Part shown: positions 26,526-33,923 of the stretch, in pieces
Numbering within the stretch: position 1 is the first letter of the stretch
Layout of the letters: every line of letters begins with the position of its first letter
Assembly (NCBI RefSeq): GCF_027497215.1
Contig: NZ_CP114904.1
Coordinates: 1,426,001-1,490,000, forward strand
DNA length: 64,000 bases
Direction of reading: 5' to 3'
From: Micromonospora sp. WMMD812
Lineage (GTDB): Bacteria; Actinomycetota; Actinomycetes; Mycobacteriales; Micromonosporaceae
Notes under the pieces: generated by a model
Database searches by the model: none
What the model was told of the DNA's origin: nothing
What the model saw: only the letters and a program-made list of their open reading frames with translations
Translations under genes and position numbers: made by a program

Positions 26526-27617
26526 TCAGCGCCCGAGGACGTCCACCAGTTGCTGTCCCAGGCCGGTGCAGGCCTCCATGTCCAGGCGGTACGTCACGTA
26601 GCGGCCGCGGCGCGCCGAGATCAGCAGCCCGGCCGCCTTCAGCACCGCGAGGTGCCTGGACACCTCCGGCGCCGTCACCTGCCAAAAGTCGGCCAGCTCG
26701 CCGGTCGTGTGCGGTCCTCGGGCGAGCGTGCGGCAGAAGCGTAGCCGCAGCGGATGCGCAAGCGCGGTCAGCCGAGCATCCAGCTCGTCCACCCGCAACA
26801 CCGGACGCGGGTCCCAGCCCGGTGCCGGGTACTGCAGCACGGGCAGCCAACCGGGCGCATACACGACGGTCATATGCGGTGCGCCGTACGCGCTCGGGAT
26901 GAGCGTCATCCCGCCGCCGCGACCGTCTGCGGTCTGGTCCTGCAGCTTGTCGATCGTCAGAATGCCGCGCTCGGTGTCGACCCCGATCGCGTGCGAGATC
27001 CGGCGGAGGGCGCCGATACCCTCGCGAGCCAGGTCGAAGCGTCGACGGTCGGCTTCCTCGGCGAGCGCCGGGCGGACGCGTTTCCAGACCGTGCCGAAGA
27101 AGGCGGACTCGCAGGCGAGCAGGAAGCGTCGTACCCGCTCGCGTTCGGCGGCCGGATCGTCGAGCACCCGCTCGGCCCACGCAGCCTGCCGCGGCCCTCG
27201 GGCGCGGGCGGCGGCCAGCGCCCGCTGCCGCACGATCGGGTCACGCAGCGGCGACCACACTCGCGGCGCCGGTGAGACGGCCCGATGGGCGGCGAGCGCC
27301 GCAGCGACCCAGCGCTCGTCGTCCAGGCGGTCGACGTCGTCGAGTTCCTCGCGCAGGCTCGGCCGCGGTTCGGGTGGGAACAGGAAGTCGGCCCGGCCGG
27401 AGTGCCAGAGCAGACCGAATTCCTCGAGGTCCGGAGCCAGCTCTGCGGGAAGGGCGGCCGCCATTCTCGCAACCACCGCGGCGGTGTCCGCATGATGCTG
27501 CGGCTCCGCGAGCACGTGCAGCACCGCGCCGAGTTCCGCGAGCGGCGACGGCGTTATCCGGATCCGATCGGCTGGTACGCCGGCGATGTCGACCGAGGTA
27601 ACCACGGTACCGATCAT
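26526..27617 (-). CDS. ArsR-like regulator with DUF5937-like N-terminal region
   Basis: 363 residues. A long N-terminal ligand-like region precedes a C-terminal winged helix of ArsR type (about 290-350: LTALAHPLRLRFCRTLA, GELADFWQVTAPEVSRHLAVLKAAGLL, then a RRGRYVTYRLD wing). No metal-binding Cys pattern is present. ATG 27617 is preferred over 27674 because a perfect operator-like palindrome (27643-27665) would otherwise lie inside the gene. It is divergent from an MFS transporter that it probably represses. A second protein of the same build is encoded at 37672. Confidence 0.8.
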   Translation of the reverse strand: MIGTVVTSVDIAGVPADRIRITPSPLAELGAVLHVLAEPQHHADTAAVVARMAAALPAELAPDLEEFGLLWHSGRADFLFPPEPRPSLREELDDVDRLDDERWVAAALAAHRAVSPAPRVWSPLRDPIVRQRALAAARARGPRQAAWAERVLDDPAAERERVRRFLLACESAFFGTVWKRVRPALAEEADRRRFDLAREGIGALRRISHAIGVDTERGILTIDKLQDQTADGRGGGMTLIPSAYGAPHMTVVYAPGWLPVLQYPAPGWDPRPVLRVDELDARLTALAHPLRLRFCRTLARGPHTTGELADFWQVTAPEVSRHLAVLKAAGLLISARRGRYVTYRLDMEACTGLGQQLVDVLGR

Positions 27618-27642
27618 GACAGGGGTCCGCGCCCGGGCAGAC

Positions 27643-27665
27643 CGATTGACGTCGTTCGTCAATCG
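27643..27665. promoter_or_regulatory. operator palindrome between ArsR-like and MFS genes
   Basis: CGATTGACG and CGTCAATCG are exact inverted repeats separated by TCGTT. A third half-site, GATTGACG, occurs at 27676-27683. TTGA...TCAA symmetry is typical of ArsR-type operators, and the site sits between the two divergent starts. Confidence 0.65.
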
Positions 27666-27734
27666 ACGAGGCATGGATTGACGACGCTGGCCAACCTGGG
27701 TCCCTTCGCAGCCGTACGTCCGGACGATCGGGCC

Positions 27735-29069
27735 GTGACGACCACCCGTACGACGCTTCGTGAGCTGGCCCGCATCCCGGGCGGCGGCCGCTACGCGCTC
27801 AGCGCCACAGTCGAGGCAGCGACCTCCGGGATGCTGCGCCCGTTCATCGTGATCTACGCCGTGCTGATCGGGCTCAGCGCGCCGCAGGCCGGTACGACGC
27901 TGACCGTCGGCATGCTGGCCGGCCTCGGCGCCGTCCCGCTCGCCGGATGGTGGATCGACCGCGGAGCGCGGCGGGCGCCCGCCGTCGCCGCGCTACTGGT
28001 GCGAGCGGTGGGGTCGCTGCTGCTTGCCCTGGTGCCCGGCATCGCCGGATTCGCGATCGGTGTCGTGCTCATCGGCGTTGGCACGCAGATCGCTCCACCC
28101 ACCAATTCCGCGCTGGTCGCCGCGCTGGCCGGCCCGGCCCAGCGTGCGGCGGCGCTGGCCGCGGGCCGCTCGCTGCGCAACGCCGGCCTGGGCGCCGGCG
28201 CCCTGCTCGGCACGGTTCTGGTCGCGAGCGGGCCGGAGGCGCTCCGCTGGCTCGCGCTGGCGACGGCGCTCGGGTGCGCGTTCGGTGCGGCGGTGATCGC
28301 CCGGGTGCCGCTGCCCCATCAAGATGTTCCGGCCCCCGCTCCGGCTGCGGCAACGGAGGAAGCGCGCGGTGCCGGCCTACGCCCCGTTACCGTCCTGGCT
28401 CTGGCCGGCATTCCGTACGCGTTTTACGCCGACATCCTCGAGATCGCCCTGCCGCTGCTGCTGGTGCAGGGCCTGCACGCGTCGTTGGCGTGGCCCTCGG
28501 GCATCTTCGTCGCCAACACCGTCATGGTGATTGCGCTGCAGCTGGTCGTGGTCGTGCGCCTCGCGAAGTGGCCGCACCGCACCGTGCTCTTCTGGTCCGG
28601 CCTGTTGCTCGCCGCCTCCTACCTCGGCTTCTGGCTCGGCGGGGCGACCGGCGGCGGCGACGGTACGGTGCTCGTCGCGCTGGTCATCGTGCCTTACACG
28701 CTGGGTGAAATTCTCTACACCGGCAGCAGCGTGCCGCTGGTGATCGAGTCAGCACCGCCACACCTGATGGGGCGCGCGCTCGCCCGCTGGCAGCTCAGCT
28801 ACGGCCTGGCCCGGGCCGTCGACCCCATCATCATCACCGGTCTGCTCAGCCTGGGCGCGGCGGCGCTGTGGCTGCCGCTGGCCGCCGCGACCCTGTTGGG
28901 CGCAGCGACGGTGCGGCTGGGCACTCGACGGCATCGTCTGCACCGTTCGCATGGGCAATCCATCAGTCATGCCGTGCCAGACGGCGGGAGCCCGGCCATC
29001 GATAGTCCCCTGACCAAGCGCGTTCACGGTGAGCCTGGTACATCCAGATCTGTGAAAGCCGGAGGTTAG
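27735..29069 (+). CDS. MFS transporter under the divergent ArsR-like regulator
   Basis: 444 residues with about twelve membrane segments; the loop-2/3 motif reads AGWWIDRGARRAPAVAALLVRA and the second half repeats the pattern less clearly. It is likely a drug or metabolite exporter. The last about 50 residues (from HRLHRSHGQSISHAV) are polar and unlike a transporter tail, so the 3' end may have been extended into foreign sequence. The start is uncertain: GTG 27735 is the safest, and TTG 27678 has a better site (GACGAGG) and would add 19 residues. Confidence 0.82.
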   Translation: MTTTRTTLRELARIPGGGRYALSATVEAATSGMLRPFIVIYAVLIGLSAPQAGTTLTVGMLAGLGAVPLAGWWIDRGARRAPAVAALLVRAVGSLLLALVPGIAGFAIGVVLIGVGTQIAPPTNSALVAALAGPAQRAAALAAGRSLRNAGLGAGALLGTVLVASGPEALRWLALATALGCAFGAAVIARVPLPHQDVPAPAPAAATEEARGAGLRPVTVLALAGIPYAFYADILEIALPLLLVQGLHASLAWPSGIFVANTVMVIALQLVVVVRLAKWPHRTVLFWSGLLLAASYLGFWLGGATGGGDGTVLVALVIVPYTLGEILYTGSSVPLVIESAPPHLMGRALARWQLSYGLARAVDPIIITGLLSLGAAALWLPLAAATLLGAATVRLGTRRHRLHRSHGQSISHAVPDGGSPAIDSPLTKRVHGEPGTSRSVKAGG

Positions 29070-29299
29070 ATCCCTCCCGGCTACTCGACCCGAGAGCACC
29101 AACGCCTGGTACCGGCCCACCGTGATCGTGAAGTCCTCCACCACCGTGCGGAGGCCACCGTCTGCTCGGCATGACGCCGGAGACGCCAGACGGAAGCTGA
29201 AGGACAGGCCGCAGCTACGCTTAACGCGCATCCCTCTACCCATCCAGCATGATCCTGATCGCCGCCATCATCTGGCTCCGAAGACCTCGATGACTCGCC

Positions 29300-29527
29300 T
29301 CAAGCAGCGACCTGCGCAGAGTTGACGAACCAGGAACCCGACTCGACATCGATAGGCTCGTCAACCCAAGACTGCACGATGGCGGCGAGCTGCATCGTCA
29401 TCGGCCACACGTCCACGACCCACCCGTCTGGCGTCACTTCGACATGCGCGCGCAGCGCCTCGATGATCTCTGGCGGCAGATCCCATCAGCGTTCGAGGAG
29501 GTCCTCCGCGCCGAACTTCTCAACCAT
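29300..29527 (-). pseudogene. small hypothetical gene broken by an in-frame TGA
   Basis: Reading from ATG 29527 gives MVEKFGAEDLLER, then TGA at 29488-29486, then in the same frame WDLPPEIIEALRAHVEVTPD and on to a natural stop at 29300 (VNSAQVAA). Continuous coding character on both sides of the TGA indicates one nonsense change rather than two genes. About 75 residues in all. The family is not recognised. Nothing suggests selenocysteine. Confidence 0.6.
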
Positions 29528-29609
29528 GTTGGCCACAGCCACGGCACGATTCTAGCCAATACGCCCTGCCGCACCGTTCCATGATCGACAGGACAGGCCC
29601 TAGCCGGAC

Positions 29610-29715
29610 GTGTCACGGATCAAGTGACAGCGATCCGTAACGCATCACGTGGAGCCCGCCATCTGTCGTACTCCACTTGATGCGCGACGGGCTGGCTTCA
29701 CTTGGTGTGTGTCGC
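29610..29715. repeat. palindromic repeat element, copy A
   Basis: An imperfect inverted repeat: CGTAACGCATCACGTGGAG (29636-29654) faces CTCCACTTGATGCGCGACG (29671-29689), with weaker pairing continuing outward. It shares its left arm (GCGATCCGTAACGCATCA) with copies at 30291 and 31061. It lies immediately before the HAD-like gene. Confidence 0.65.
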
Positions 29716-29745
29716 TCCGCGGGACGGGGTCGTTATCGTGCGACG

Positions 29746-30306
29746 GTGACCGCTGGTGCCGAGCGTCCCTTGCTCTTCCTCGACGTGGATGGACCGCTCA
29801 TCCCGATCGGTGGGGGGCCGCCGCAGAACTCTGAAGCGCGTGCAGCCAGGGCCGAAGCCAGCGGCCAATGGGACGAGATGTCCAACCCACTCCTGTCGAG
29901 GCTCAATCCGATGCACGGAAAGCGGCTCAGCACGCTCGGGTGCGAGCTGGTCTGGGCTACCACGTGGATGGCCGATGCGAACGAGGAAGTGGCACCGCGG
30001 ATCGGCTTACCAGCACTGCCTGTCGTCGACTGGCTGGAGGGTGACGAGGAGCGCCCGATTCGGCGGCTGCACTGGAAGACCAAGGCCCTGGTCGCTTGGG
30101 CGGCCGGACGTCCCTTTGTTTGGGTCGACGACGAGATCAGCGAAGTTGACCGAGCCTGGGTCGCCGCCAACCATCCCGGACCCGCACTTCTCCACCGTGT
30201 TGACCCACGGGTTGGGCTTTCCGGTCCCGACTTTGCCGCCATCGAGCGATGGCTTGCCGCACGCCGCCAAGAGATCGTCCAGCCGGAGGTGTCACCCAAC
30301 ATCTGA
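29746..30306 (+). CDS. HAD-like hydrolase domain protein
   Basis: 186 residues from GTG 29746. The HAD nucleophile motif is LLFLDVDGPLIPIG (D-x-D). Later elements are GCELVWATTWMADANEEVAP (the T/S motif region), HWKTKALVAWAAGRPFVWVDDEISEVDRAW (Lys and D-D acidic motif) and a terminal FAAIERWLAARR. It is a small, cap-less phosphatase-like protein of unknown substrate, a type common in actinobacteria. An in-frame ATG at 29677 is possible but would fall inside repeat element A. Confidence 0.8.
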   Translation: MTAGAERPLLFLDVDGPLIPIGGGPPQNSEARAARAEASGQWDEMSNPLLSRLNPMHGKRLSTLGCELVWATTWMADANEEVAPRIGLPALPVVDWLEGDEERPIRRLHWKTKALVAWAAGRPFVWVDDEISEVDRAWVAANHPGPALLHRVDPRVGLSGPDFAAIERWLAARRQEIVQPEVSPNI

Positions 30307-30400
30307 CATCGATCCGTCACGCATCAACTGGAGCCCGACCCCGCCGGCAGCCACGGTCGCGAGCCGGTGTCCGACTCCGGTTGACGCGCTACAGGTTGAC
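30291..30400. repeat. palindromic repeat element, copy B
   Basis: Left arm CGATCCGTCACGCATCAACT (from 30310) then GGAGCCC; right arm around ACTCCGGTTGACGCGCTAC (30374-30392). The first 16 bases overlap the 3' end of the HAD-like gene. This is the most diverged of the three copies. Confidence 0.55.
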
Positions 30401-30480
30401 CCCGCTCGATGGGTTATCCCCGACCCACTGGCTAGCGACTGTGCAGCCCTGGTCGAACGCCCTCGATCGACGGCCGACCG

Positions 30481-30975
30481 CTAAGCCACGAGACTCTTGG
30501 TCATGATGTGCTCCCGACGCACGCCGTCGGGCATGAGGTCGCCTAGCTCACCCGTGTCCCGGAAGCCGTTCCGCTGGTAGAGCGCCCAGGCGTTCTTGTT
30601 GCCCTCCACCACGGCCAGGCGAAGCGTCTCCGCGCCGACCTGCCGAGACCACTGCTCGACCGCCCTCACGAGGTGATCGCCCACACTCCGGCCACGTCCG
30701 ACCGGCGCCACGTACATGGAAATCAGCTCGAGGACGCCGTCCTGATCGGTCGGCACCCCGCTGGCCATTCCGACGGGCTGCCCGTCGAGCATCGCCACTA
30801 TGTTGTACGAACCGGAGATGGCCAACCGACCGCGCCAGCGTTCCTCACGGTCACCGTCGCCCTGCCAGTCCGCCAGTTGGGAACCGAACGCGTACGCCGC
30901 CTCCGCCAGCGCAGCGAGCCGCAGTTCTCGCCACATCTTCCAGTCGCCTTCAGTGAGCACACGCGTCTCGATCAT
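30481..30975 (-). CDS. GNAT family N-acetyltransferase
   Basis: 164 residues. The GNAT fold is clear: IETRVLTEGDWKMWRELRLAAL at the start, GQPVGMASGVP, then the acetyl-CoA site as LISMYVAPVGRGRSVGDHLV (R/Q-x-x-G-x-G/A variant: V-G-R-G-R-S-V-G), and NKNAWALYQRNGFRDTGE at the end. Substrate unknown. ATG 30975 is chosen since family members begin I-E-T-R-x-L here; GTG/ATG further upstream would add unconserved residues. It is bounded by repeat elements B and C. Confidence 0.88.
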   Translation of the reverse strand: MIETRVLTEGDWKMWRELRLAALAEAAYAFGSQLADWQGDGDREERWRGRLAISGSYNIVAMLDGQPVGMASGVPTDQDGVLELISMYVAPVGRGRSVGDHLVRAVEQWSRQVGAETLRLAVVEGNKNAWALYQRNGFRDTGELGDLMPDGVRREHIMTKSLVA

Positions 30976-31060
30976 GCGGGGAAGGGTGCCCCAGGTGCGG
31001 GAAGCACGCAAGGCGGTATCCGGTGACGCGGTGTGGCGACAAGGCCCTATCGGCCGGCGA

Positions 31061-31182
31061 AACTGTCACCTATCAACTGGAACAGATGTGTAACGCATCA
31101 ACTGGAGACCGACACGGCCGGCAGCCGGATGTCGGTCTCCACTTGATCCGTTACACATCGGCTTCACTTGAAGGTGACAGTT
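31061..31182. repeat. palindromic repeat element, copy C (best preserved)
   Basis: Arms of 54 and 53 nt (31061-31114 and 31130-31182) are inverted copies with only about nine differences, around a 15-nt GC loop. Outer ends are AACTGTCACC/GGTGACAGTT; the inner ends are TGGAGACCGACA/TGTCGGTCTCCA. The whole would fold into one long hairpin. Confidence 0.8.
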
Positions 31183-31185
31183 GGT

Positions 31186-31439
31186 CGACTCTCCGGGCTC
31201 GGCTGTCACAGTGGTGCGTAACCGGCGTGCCGCCTTCGCTGGGGCATGCGATCCTCGATGCCGGTCAAGACCGCGCGGTCAGCGGCATGTGCGGATGTCT
31301 GTGTGCGCGGCGGTTTACTAACGTCGGCTCCGTCCCAGTTCAGTCGATCATCGGTGTGCTCGCCCGCATGCCCTCTGCCTCCGTCAACTCCACTTGCTAC
31401 CGTGAGCGTCCTTGATTCGGTCGTGGGGTGTGCTTGACG
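31186..31439. other. 254-bp stretch without a supported gene
   Basis: Open frames here are short and lack family matches. The base composition is lower in GC than the left part of the window. It probably holds the promoter of the 31440 gene. Confidence 0.4.
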
Positions 31440-32174
31440 ATGACCAAGATTCTCAGGCTGATCGGATACTGGGACGGTCCGGCGGTGTCGGAAGGATTGC
31501 CCGATGTCTGCGGCTTTGTGGTCGCCGACGCCGACGCCACACTGCAGCGGGCTGTTGCGGCGTACCTCCGATCCGGCACGGACTTCGTCGCTGCGGCCGG
31601 CGTATCCGTCTGCCGGCTGTGTGGTGCCGCGAACGGCAGCACCGAGCAGACCGATGGAGAGTATTTCGTGTGGCCTGAAGGCCTGGCTCACTACGTCGAA
31701 GAGCACGATGTCCGTTTGCCCGATGAGGTCGCGGCTGTCGCCGTCCGCGGCGTGGCGTCAACGGTCGACCCCGAGTGGTTCGAGCACGCGTTGCTGGAGA
31801 CCGGCGAGGTGAGAATTGATGTGGACTGGTGGTGCGGCCTGGCCGGGGTGAGCTCTACTGCCCCTGCTATCGAGCATCTGCCTGGCTGTCGACGGAGCGA
31901 GTCGACGGCGAGTTGGGACCTGCCTACCAGCGCCGATATCTATGTCGATCGGGTGCCGCCGGAAGCTGTGACGATTCTGGTTCGGCTCCGACGACTGCTC
32001 GGTACCTCATGGCCGTTTTCCGGCCTTCGCGACCTGCTCGCCTCCCAACCAATCCTCGCCGCCGTCGGCAACCCGTCCATGCTGTATCGCACACTGACCA
32101 TTTCACCCGACCTAAGGCCGTATCTCTTCTACCGCGCGGAGGGTGGGCTCATGCCAGTGTGGTGCGATACCTGA
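31440..32174 (+). CDS. hypothetical protein with CxxC / WPEGLAHYVEEH domain
   Basis: 244 residues. About residues 57-100 form a recognisable small domain: VCRLCGAANGSTEQTDG, then YFVWPEGLAHYVEEHDVRLP. This Cys-x-x-Cys plus 'WPEGLxHYVExHxVRLP' arrangement recurs in many bacterial hypothetical proteins, sometimes within toxin-immunity or accessory loci, but no function is established. A second half (PTSADIYVDRVPPEAVTILVRL) looks alpha/beta. ATG 31440 is used; GTG 31428 is an alternative. Lower GC than the core genes suggests acquisition. Confidence 0.7.
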   Translation: MTKILRLIGYWDGPAVSEGLPDVCGFVVADADATLQRAVAAYLRSGTDFVAAAGVSVCRLCGAANGSTEQTDGEYFVWPEGLAHYVEEHDVRLPDEVAAVAVRGVASTVDPEWFEHALLETGEVRIDVDWWCGLAGVSSTAPAIEHLPGCRRSESTASWDLPTSADIYVDRVPPEAVTILVRLRRLLGTSWPFSGLRDLLASQPILAAVGNPSMLYRTLTISPDLRPYLFYRAEGGLMPVWCDT

Positions 32175-32260
32175 ACATCGTCAGCCCCTGCTGCACGACC
32201 GCGCACTAACCAACGGCAGTTCAGGATGCCGGGCACCACGGGACGCCGAACACCGAGCGT

Positions 32261-32298
32261 GACGGCTCTTCGCTTACCTGCGCGCACGGACGGCGGCA
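32261..32298 (-). repeat. 38-bp near-identical copy of the LRR gene's 5' end
   Basis: Identical to 40481-40518 except for three positions; the last 23 bases (TACCTGCGCGCACGGACGGC onward) are exact. At 40481 the sequence is the start of the LRR gene, so this may be a relic of a related gene or a shared recombination site. Confidence 0.6.
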
Positions 32299-32401
32299 TG
32301 AGCGGGCGCTGCAGGGTGCCGGATAAGATCGACCGCAGTGCGTAGAAGACGACGAGCCGATCACCTAGATCAGGCAGCGGACGCCGCCCGAAGGGCTATC
32401 C

Positions 32402-32689
32402 GTGGCAATTGGCAGCGAGCAACGCCGACGAGAACGCAAGCCGCGCATCGAAGGGCTGTTCGCTGGCCAGCAGGTCGAAGCCGCGCTCGACCTACTACAC
32501 CTGATGGATATGGCGTGGCACGACTGCTACGGGCCGCGGGAACTGGAGGTGCCGCCGGCCGTGCTTGACGACGTCCTGCTGCTGGCAGACGGTGACCTCG
32601 CCGTCCTGATCGGGGTGGCTCGTGAGGCGGTTATCGACTTCCGCGATGTCCGGATAGCCGCCAACACGAAACGCGCGAAGAGTAAGTAG
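32402..32689 (+). CDS. small hypothetical protein (95 aa)
   Basis: GTG 32402 has an AAGGG site 6 bp upstream. The product is a mostly helical, acidic-centred protein (AALDLLHLMDMAWHDCYG, VLDDVLLLADGDLAVLIGVA) with basic ends (RRRERKPR, NTKRAKSK). Its composition and codon use look like a real gene. No family is recognised and no membrane segment is present. Unrelated in direction or spacing to the kinase-like gene 218 bp downstream. Confidence 0.6.
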   Translation: MAIGSEQRRRERKPRIEGLFAGQQVEAALDLLHLMDMAWHDCYGPRELEVPPAVLDDVLLLADGDLAVLIGVAREAVIDFRDVRIAANTKRAKSK

Positions 32690-32907
32690 CGACGTGCGGT
32701 CCGATCCGAGCAGTTCGGATTCAGTGGGTCCAACCAGCGTCCCGGCGTCCCACCACGACCCGCCAGCCGCTCTGTTTGCCCACCGCCGACCGCTGAGCTA
32801 TCGCCTACCATCCCCATCGGTAGAACCTGCCCAGGAATCACCTGCCGCCGCCGCGGTTCGTGATAGTCGACGCCACGGCGGCCCCGTGAGGGCGTAGGTT
32901 CGCCAGC

Positions 32908-33651
32908 ATGTCCGACCTGCCGCTCGCGTCCGCGTTCACGGTCTTCAGCGATCAAGACTCGGGATGCCTGTCCTACGGCGTCGAGGAGGCCGGGCGCCGC
33001 TGGTTCGTCAAGAAGGCCATCACCGTGCGGGCCCGACTCTCTCTTTTCCGGGCCGCGCAGTTTCACTCCGCAGTTCAGCACCCAGCGATCATCCGCCCCG
33101 CGCAGGTCCTCGACGGCCCCGACGGACCCCTGCTGGTTTACCCCTGGTACGACGGCACAGTTCTCAACCACGCCACCACGCACGGCTCGGACCGGGCGGC
33201 ACTTGCCCGTTTCCAGCAGATGCCTCTCCCCGACGTCGAGGCAGCTGTCACCACGATCCTCGACGCGCACGTGGCCATCACGGCGGCCGGCCACGTCGCG
33301 GTCGACCTGTATCACGGCTGCTTCCTCTACAACTTCGGCAGCAGACAGATGTGGCTGATCGACCTGGACGAGTACCGGCCCGGCCCCTTCACCCTCGACG
33401 CCGACCACCTGCCCGGATCCCGCCGCTACATGGCCCCGGAAGAGTTCGTCCGTGGTGCGGTCATCGACCAGCGGACCACGGTGTACACCCTCGGCCGCAC
33501 CATCCAGCACCTGCTCGACTCCCCACACGGCTGGCGAGGCTCCCCGGCCCAAAGCCAGCTCGCGCACCACGCCACCCGGCCGGCGCCGGAAGATCGACAC
33601 CCCGACGTGGTGAAGCTGGTCGCCGAGTGGCGATCCACGTGCACGGCCTGA
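32908..33651 (+). CDS. protein-kinase-like fold protein
   Basis: 247 residues. A kinase-like arrangement is visible: a basic strand RRWFVKKAI (possible ATP-binding lysine, about 30-36), GPLLVYPWYDGTVLN at the hinge, HVAVDLYHGCFLYNF in place of the catalytic loop (D-L-Y-H-x-x-x-x-x-N rather than H-R-D-L-K-x-x-N), IDLDEYRPG in place of DFG, and RRYMAPEEFVRGAVIDQRTTVYTLGRTI, which strongly resembles the activation-segment APE motif and helix F. Catalytic Asp and Asn are conserved, so it may be active on a small molecule or protein. Confidence 0.75.
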   Translation: MSDLPLASAFTVFSDQDSGCLSYGVEEAGRRWFVKKAITVRARLSLFRAAQFHSAVQHPAIIRPAQVLDGPDGPLLVYPWYDGTVLNHATTHGSDRAALARFQQMPLPDVEAAVTTILDAHVAITAAGHVAVDLYHGCFLYNFGSRQMWLIDLDEYRPGPFTLDADHLPGSRRYMAPEEFVRGAVIDQRTTVYTLGRTIQHLLDSPHGWRGSPAQSQLAHHATRPAPEDRHPDVVKLVAEWRSTCTA

Positions 33652-33681
33652 GCCGGGCATTGGCCGGCCTGGGGAATGGCG

Positions 33682-33712
33682 TTGCGCAGCAGCCGGCCCG
33701 CCCGGTTAAGCT
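33682..33712 (+). promoter_or_regulatory. probable promoter of the argS leader (leaderless)
   Basis: TTGCGC (33682-33687) and TTAAGC (33706-33711; TAAGCT one base on) are separated by 18 bp. The leader ATG at 33719 lies 7 bp past the -10, where transcription would begin, so the leader peptide message would be leaderless. No ribosome-binding site is present, which agrees. Confidence 0.5.
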
Positions 33713-33718
33713 GATGGC

Positions 33719-33808
33719 ATGACCAGCTCGCATGCGTTCCCGGCGGCGTCCCCCGACGTCCCGTTCGGCGCGCTGCGACGCCGGTGGTCCAACGACCGCC
33801 TGCGCTGA
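33719..33808 (+). CDS. arginine-rich leader peptide upstream of argS
   Basis: A 29-residue open frame starting MTSSHAFPAASPDV and ending ALRRRWSNDRLR then TGA. Five of the last ten codons are Arg (CGA CGC CGG together, then CGC and CGC). It ends 115 bp before argS and is followed 14 bp later by a 9-bp hairpin. This is the build of a leader peptide in ribosome-mediated attenuation: scarcity of charged Arg-tRNA would stall the ribosome over the Arg run. Translation is inferred, not shown. Confidence 0.6.
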   Translation: MTSSHAFPAASPDVPFGALRRRWSNDRLR

Positions 33809-33822
33809 GCAATCTTCTCTGC

Positions 33823-33846
33823 GACCGGCGGATCGAGCCGCCGGTC
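33823..33846 (+). promoter_or_regulatory. attenuator-like hairpin in the argS leader
   Basis: GACCGGCGG pairs exactly with CCGCCGGTC around ATCGAG. ACCGGC of its 5' arm can instead pair with GCCGGT at 33780-33785, inside the Arg codon run, giving mutually exclusive structures. A second, near-perfect palindrome (GATCCGCG-C-CGCGGATC, 33887-33903) lies just before argS. There is no T-tract, so control could act on translation or through Rho. Confidence 0.5.
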
Positions 33847-33923
33847 ATCGTCGATCGTCCTCGGTCCGCCCGCATCCTCATCCGGTGATCCGCGCCGCGG
33901 ATCCGAGCGAGATCGGCGTACCC

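Noticed and set aside
29486..29488. In-frame TGA read as selenocysteine
   Set aside because: No SECIS-like hairpin could be recognised, no selenoprotein family matches, and no sel genes are near. A nonsense mutation is simpler.
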